From PCRC01 sp017848435 (GTDB lineage: Bacteria; Pseudomonadota; Gammaproteobacteria; Burkholderiales; Burkholderiaceae_C), in the NCBI GenBank assembly GCA_965284315.1, contig OZ260072.1, positions 2,790,001 to 2,854,000 on the forward strand: 64,000 nt of DNA. The letters are read 5' to 3'. Numbering within the stretch: position 1 is the first letter of the stretch; every line of letters begins with the position of its first letter. The notes below the pieces were generated by a model. That model made no database searches, was not told the origin of the DNA, and saw nothing but the letters and a program-made list of their open reading frames with translations. Positions 60,056-64,000 of this stretch are shown one piece after another. The position numbers were made by a program, and so were the translations under genes.

Positions 60056-60379
60056 TCATGCGGTGGGCAGGCTGTCATAGCTGAGCAACACCACGTCGGC
60101 CGCAGCATCGCGCAGTGGAATGAGGGCCTGGTAGGCAGGAGAGTCGTGCCAGCCCGCCACCGACGCGGCGTTCGGGAAGCGGATCACCACTGTCAGTGTC
60201 TGTGGGTGGTGGCCGTTCAGCACCGCTGTTTTCTGACCTCGGAACACGATGCTGGCACCCCAAGGGGCCAGCGTGTCGGGCACCCGGGCGCAGTAGGCCG
60301 CCCATTGCGTGGGCTGCTTGACGGTGATGTGGCCAATCAGGTAGCCCGGGTTGGCCGCCGGAGGGGAGGGGGTCGTCAT
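60056..60379 (-). CDS. DUF1330 family protein
   Basis: 107 residues with the DUF1330 pattern PGYLIGHITVKQPTQWAAYCARVPDTLAPWGA and TLTVVIRFPNAASVAGWHDSPAYQALIPLRD, a dimeric alpha-beta barrel fold. Function unknown. Lies between the MarR gene and divergent maleylpyruvate isomerase, so may belong to the same catabolic cluster. Confidence 0.88.
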   Translation of the reverse strand: MTTPSPPAANPGYLIGHITVKQPTQWAAYCARVPDTLAPWGASIVFRGQKTAVLNGHHPQTLTVVIRFPNAASVAGWHDSPAYQALIPLRDAAADVVLLSYDSLPTA

Positions 60380-60410
60380 GGTGCAAGCCTGCCCGGTTTA
60401 TGCTGGTGGG

Positions 60411-61061
60411 ATGAAACTGTACAACTACTTTCGTTCGTCTGCGGCCTTCCGCGTGCGGATTGCGCTGGGTCTCAAGGGGTTGGATTACCAGTATGTGCCG
60501 GTGCACATTGCGCGCGGTGAGCACCACCAGCCCGACTACGCCGCCCGGTCGGCCGGGCAGCTGGTGCCCTTGCTGGAGACCGACAGCCTGCAGCTGTCGC
60601 AGTCCATGGCCATCATCGAGTACCTGGACGAGACCCACCCCGAGCCCCCCTTGCTGCCGGCGGACGCTGCTGGCCGCGCCCGTGTGCGCGCACTGGCCCA
60701 GGGTGTGGCCTGCGACGTCCACCCCCTCAACAACCTGCGGGTGCTGAAATACCTGGTGCAGGAACTGCGGTTGGACGACGACGCCAAAAACCGGTGGATC
60801 CACCACTGGTGCCTCGAAGGCCTGCATGCTGTTGAGCGCGAGCTGGAACGCCAGCCCAGCGCGCAGACGACTGGCCGGTTTTGCCATGGCGACACCCCGA
60901 CGCTGGCCGACTGCTGTTTGGTGCCCCAAATCTTCAGCGCGCGCCGTTTCGGCGTGCCGCTGGGTGGGTTGCCGCGCACCATGGCGGTGTTTGATGCCTG
61001 CATGGCGCTGGACGCTTTCCAGCAGGCCCAGCCGTCACGTTGCCCCGATGCCGAAGCTTGA
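60411..61061 (+). CDS. maiA: Zeta-class GST, maleylpyruvate/maleylacetoacetate isomerase
   Basis: Glutathione-dependent cis-trans isomerase, 216 residues. MKLYNYFRSSAAFRVRIAL has the zeta-class active-site Ser region, QLVPLLETD and QSMAIIEYLDETHPEPPLLP follow. Given gtdA and nagK 1-2 kb away, it most likely converts maleylpyruvate to fumarylpyruvate (the nagL role). Overlaps pgeF by 14 bases. Confidence 0.9.
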   Translation: MKLYNYFRSSAAFRVRIALGLKGLDYQYVPVHIARGEHHQPDYAARSAGQLVPLLETDSLQLSQSMAIIEYLDETHPEPPLLPADAAGRARVRALAQGVACDVHPLNNLRVLKYLVQELRLDDDAKNRWIHHWCLEGLHAVERELERQPSAQTTGRFCHGDTPTLADCCLVPQIFSARRFGVPLGGLPRTMAVFDACMALDAFQQAQPSRCPDAEA

Positions 61062-61881
61062 CGTGGCCGATCTGCCACCCGGCTGGCTCGTGCCCGATTG
61101 GCCTGCACCGCCGCATGTCAGGGCGGTGATGACCAGCCGGCACGGCGGTGTGTCACTGCCACCGTGCGACAGTTTCAACTTGGGCAGCCATGTGGGCGAC
61201 ACGCCCGAAGCCGTGGCCCACAACCGCACGGCGCTCGCTGCCCGACTGGGTGCCCAGCCGGTCTATCTGGACCAGGTGCATGGCCAGGCGGTGGTGCAGC
61301 TTGCGCGCCAGGCAGCGCCGCCCTGTGACGGCATGCAGGCCGACGCCTGCACCACGTCCGAGCGCGGCCTGGCCTGCACCGTGATGGTGGCCGACTGCCT
61401 GCCGGTGCTGCTGACCACGGCCGATGGCAGCCTGGTTGGTGCGGCCCATGCAGGCTGGCGCGGGCTCGCTGGGGGCGTGCTGGAAGCCTTTTTTGAGTCT
61501 TTCCGGCACCAAGCCTTAGTCAAATCTAGCGGTGTTGCTATGAAAAACAGAGTGTCTGAGGCGGCTTTCCCCGGCCAGTGCATGGCTTGGCTGGGCCCCT
61601 GCATTGGGCCGGAACGGTTTGAAGTCGGCGCCGAGGTGCGCGCCGCGTTCGTGGCGCAGCGGCCTGGTGATGCGGCCTGCTTTCAGGACCTGGGCCAGGG
61701 CAAATACCTGGCCGATCTGCCCGCATTGGCACGGCGCCGGCTGCAGGCGCTGGGCATCACGGCGCTCCATGGCAACAACAGCACACCGCCGTGGTGCACC
61801 GTCAGCCACCCGTCACAGTTCTTTTCCCACCGGCGTGACGGCCGCAGCGGCCGCATGGCCGCCTGTGTCTGGCGGGTGTGA
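61048..61881 (+). CDS. pgeF: Peptidoglycan editing factor PgeF (YfiH, laccase-domain family)
   Basis: 277 residues with the YfiH motifs DQVHGQAVV, MVADCLPVLLTT and GAAHAGWRGLAGGVLEA and the C-terminal WCTVSHPSQFFSHRRDGRSGRMA. The metal-binding His and Cys residues are intact. PgeF acts on wrongly built muropeptides or nucleosides in various reports. Residues 151-168 stem from a dispersed element (61499-61552) and form an insert before MAWLGPCIGP. Overlaps maiA and the convergent small gene. Confidence 0.92.
   Translation: MPKLDVADLPPGWLVPDWPAPPHVRAVMTSRHGGVSLPPCDSFNLGSHVGDTPEAVAHNRTALAARLGAQPVYLDQVHGQAVVQLARQAAPPCDGMQADACTTSERGLACTVMVADCLPVLLTTADGSLVGAAHAGWRGLAGGVLEAFFESFRHQALVKSSGVAMKNRVSEAAFPGQCMAWLGPCIGPERFEVGAEVRAAFVAQRPGDAACFQDLGQGKYLADLPALARRRLQALGITALHGNNSTPPWCTVSHPSQFFSHRRDGRSGRMAACVWRV
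61499..61552 (+). repeat. Dispersed 54-bp AT-rich element, copy 6 (in pgeF)
   Basis: CTTTCCGGC, core ACCAAGCC at 61508, then CCTTAGTCAAATCTAGCGG, core GCTATGAAAAACAGAG at 61537, spacing 29. Aligns closely with copy 1 (AGCCTCAGTGAAATCTGG). Read in the same frame as copy 1: QALVKSSGVAMKN against QASVKSGDAAIIS. Confidence 0.72.
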
Positions 61882-62109
61882 GCCAGCGTGGTCTACGGCG
61901 TTGGCCTCGGCCACCTCACGCGCTTCCCGGGCCTTGCGCGCCTTGCGGCGGGCGGGCGATTGCATCAGGTAAACCACCAATGCCACCGGCCCGAGACCGT
62001 ACAGCACAAAGGTAATAATGCCTCCAAGCACGCTGCCATTGACGTGCATGGCCTCGGCCACCGCCATCATCAACGCAACATAAACCCAGCCAATGACCAA
62101 GATGTACAT
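61813..62109 (-). CDS. Small two-helix membrane protein
   Basis: 98 residues: helices YILVIGWVYVALMMAVAEAMH and IITFVLYGLGPVALVVYLMQ, then a basic Arg/Lys/Glu stretch (ARRKARKAREAREVAEA) and a low-complexity tail. No family recognised by eye. Its last 69 bases overlap the end of pgeF on the other strand, so the overlap may be partly an annotation choice; start ATG 62109. Confidence 0.6.
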   Translation of the reverse strand: MYILVIGWVYVALMMAVAEAMHVNGSVLGGIITFVLYGLGPVALVVYLMQSPARRKARKAREAREVAEANAVDHAGSHPPDTGGHAAAAAVTPVGKEL

Positions 62110-62225
62110 GCAAAGATGATGGCACAGTTGTCAGATTCGCGAGGGCGACGGCTGCGATACTTTTGCGCACCACCCAGCGCAGCATGGCCTGCCGCCTGAA
62201 CCAGAACACCACACAGGAGACCCGC

Positions 62226-63947
62226 ATGGCAAACCAACCCCTTTTCCCCACAGGCGACGACTGGTCGCGCTCGGCCAGCCAGATGCAGCAACAGCTGGGC
62301 GAGGGCTGGAACAAGGCCCTGCAATCGCTGCAAGGCCTGGGGCTGGGCGGTGCCGGCAACCTGCCTCAGCCCCCTGCGCTGAAGTTCGCCACCGACAAGG
62401 TGATGGCGCTGCAAAAGCAGTACCTGGAAGAAGCCACCGCGTTGTGGAACCAGGGCCTGACCAATTCCACCGTCCACAAGGACAAGCGTTTTGCCAGCGA
62501 CGCCTGGGCCAGCAACCCGGTGGCCGCATTTTCAGCCGCCGCCTACCTGCTCAACTCCCGCACGCTGATGGGCCTGGCCGATGCGGTCGACGCCGACGAA
62601 AAAACCCGTGCCCGCATGCGTTTTGCAGTGGAGCAGTGGATGGCCGCTTCGGCGCCCAGCAACTTCCTCGCTTTCAACGCCGAAGCGCAAAAGAAAGCGT
62701 TGGACACCAAAGGCGAAAGCATTGCGCTCGGCCTGAAAAACCTGTTGCACGACGTGCAGCAAGGCCATGTGTCCATGACCGACGAGAGCCTGTTCGAAGT
62801 CGGCAAGAACGTGGCCACCACCGAAGGTGCGGTGGTGTTCGAGAACGAGCTGTTCCAGCTCATCGAGTACAAACCGCTCACCGCCAAGGTCTATGAGAAA
62901 CCGTTCCTGCTGGTGCCGCCGTGCATCAACAAGTTCTACATTCTTGACCTGCAGCCCGAGAACTCGCTGATCCGCTACGCCGTGTCCCAGGGCCACCGCA
63001 CTTTCGTGGTCAGCTGGCGCAACCCCGACGCCTCCATGGGCGACAAGACCTGGGACGACTACATCGACAACGCCGCCATCAAGGCGATCGAGGTCACCCA
63101 GGAGATCACCGGTGCCAAGCAGCTGAACGCGCTCGGCTTTTGCGTGGGCGGCACCATCCTCAGCACCGCGCTGGCGGTGCTGGCCGCGCGTGGCGAAAAG
63201 CCGGTGGCGTCTGCGACCTTGCTGACCACACTGCTCGACTTCACCGACACCGGCATTCTGGACATCTTCATCGACGAAAACTTCGTCCAGTACCGCGAAC
63301 AGCAAATGGGACAGGGCGGCCTGCTCAAGGGCCAGGAATTGGCGTCCACCTTCAGCTTCCTGCGGCCGAACGACCTGGTCTGGAACTACGTGGTGGGCAA
63401 CTACCTGAAGGGCGAAACCCCGCCGCCGTTCGATCTGCTCTACTGGAACAGCGACTCCACCAACCTGCCCGGCCCGTTCTACGCCTGGTACCTGCGCAAC
63501 ACCTACCTGGAAAACAAGCTGGTGAAGCCGGGCGCGGCCACAGTTTGTGGCGAGAAGATCGACTTCGGCAAAGTGGACCTGCCGGTGTACGTGTACGGCT
63601 CGCGCGAAGACCACATCGTGCCGATTGGCGGTGCCTACGCCTCGACCCAGGTGTTCCCCGGCAAGAAGCGCTTTGTGATGGGCGCTTCCGGCCACATCGC
63701 TGGCGTGATCAACCCGCCCGCCAAGGGCAAGCGCAGCCACTGGATTGGCAGCGACACCAAATTCCCAAAAACCGCCGAGCAGTGGATTGCCAGCGCCAAG
63801 GAACACCCTGGCAGCTGGTGGACCGACTGGTCCGACTGGCTTAAAAGCCATGCCGGCAAGCAGGTGGCCGCGCCCAAAACCTATGGCAAAGCGGGCTTCA
63901 AAGCCATCGAGCCGGCACCCGGCCGCTATGTGAAAGCCAAGGCGTAA
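62226..63947 (+). CDS. phaC: Class I poly(3-hydroxyalkanoate) synthase PhaC
   Basis: Polymerises (R)-3-hydroxybutyryl-CoA into PHB. 573 residues; the PhaC box LGFCVGGTI carries catalytic Cys306, with Asp462 in GSREDHIVP and His490 in GASGHIAGVINPP, the expected spacing. The N-terminal region QQLGEGWNKALQSLQG is variable. GGAG precedes ATG 62226. The window ends on AAGGAG 53 bases after the stop, probably the ribosome site of the next gene (phaA expected). Confidence 0.96.
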   Translation: MANQPLFPTGDDWSRSASQMQQQLGEGWNKALQSLQGLGLGGAGNLPQPPALKFATDKVMALQKQYLEEATALWNQGLTNSTVHKDKRFASDAWASNPVAAFSAAAYLLNSRTLMGLADAVDADEKTRARMRFAVEQWMAASAPSNFLAFNAEAQKKALDTKGESIALGLKNLLHDVQQGHVSMTDESLFEVGKNVATTEGAVVFENELFQLIEYKPLTAKVYEKPFLLVPPCINKFYILDLQPENSLIRYAVSQGHRTFVVSWRNPDASMGDKTWDDYIDNAAIKAIEVTQEITGAKQLNALGFCVGGTILSTALAVLAARGEKPVASATLLTTLLDFTDTGILDIFIDENFVQYREQQMGQGGLLKGQELASTFSFLRPNDLVWNYVVGNYLKGETPPPFDLLYWNSDSTNLPGPFYAWYLRNTYLENKLVKPGAATVCGEKIDFGKVDLPVYVYGSREDHIVPIGGAYASTQVFPGKKRFVMGASGHIAGVINPPAKGKRSHWIGSDTKFPKTAEQWIASAKEHPGSWWTDWSDWLKSHAGKQVAAPKTYGKAGFKAIEPAPGRYVKAKA

Positions 63948-64000
63948 GCCTGGCTCTGAATTTCGACACCGCAGCCGCACCAACCACAACAACCAAGGAG

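Noticed and set aside
1..64000. CRISPR arrays, prophage, insertion sequences, rRNA genes, integrases
   Set aside because: No tandem spaced repeats, transposase, integrase, phage or rRNA-like sequence was seen in the window.

Overview
The window is one contiguous piece of a GC-rich betaproteobacterial chromosome, almost certainly Burkholderiales and most likely Comamonadaceae. The clues are the gene order rlmN-pilW-rodZ-ispG-hisS-yfgM-bamB-der-hfq-hflX-hflK-hflC-hisZ-purA, an EF-P with Arg32 beside its rhamnosyltransferase EarP, class I PHB genes (phaC, phaP), a gentisate cluster, and intergenic GC-rich repeats of a type common in that family. I see no prophage, insertion sequence, CRISPR array or rRNA operon. 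Coding density is high, with many 1-8 base overlaps.

Layout. 1-6105: a DinG-type helicase (5' end outside the window), then bamD, rluD, scpB, rluB and ndk. 6218-22414: a long housekeeping run for tRNA/rRNA modification, pilus stability, cell shape, isoprenoids, outer-membrane assembly (bamB; bamD lies further left), ribosome GTPases, Hfq, the HflKC protease regulators and histidine/purine synthesis. 22459-25245: an orphan iron-type binding protein and a patatin lipoprotein diverge from a Fur-like box, followed by the phasin gene. 25370-34229: accessory metabolism (a deacetylase-fold enzyme, thioesterase, nitroreductase, orphan sensor kinase, Na+/H+ antiporter, 2-hydroxyacid dehydrogenase) plus rmuC and a LOG-family gene. 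34370-43871: efp/earP, uvrC, pgsA, a tartrate/D-malate type dehydrogenase, hupB, tRNA-Val, a PpiD-like chaperone and tRNA-His. 44289-57662: a complete Tad (Flp) pilus locus of 13 genes ending in a Wzy/O-antigen-ligase-like membrane protein. 57667-61061: a gentisate ring-cleavage cluster with a MarR regulator. 61048-63947: pgeF, a small membrane protein and phaC.

The most unusual feature is a dispersed, AT-richer element of about 54 bp found six times. Four copies lie wholly inside ORFs (rluB, hisZ, earP, pgeF), one builds most of the BamB signal peptide, and one supplies the C-terminus and stop codon of a dehydrogenase. It has two cores (CTYRAGCC and GCTAT) at a near-constant 29-base register, its length is a multiple of three, and it is read in two different frames. 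It behaves like a protein-tolerated mobile or repetitive element, comparable in concept to the Rickettsia palindromic elements.

Other points of interest are an inverted pair of probable PhaR operators bracketing the phasin promoter and reaching the start of a deacetylase gene, the glycosyltransfer-like last gene of the Tad locus, a TadZ ATPase lacking the usual Walker-A lysine, and an RGG/Asn-rich tail on RluB.
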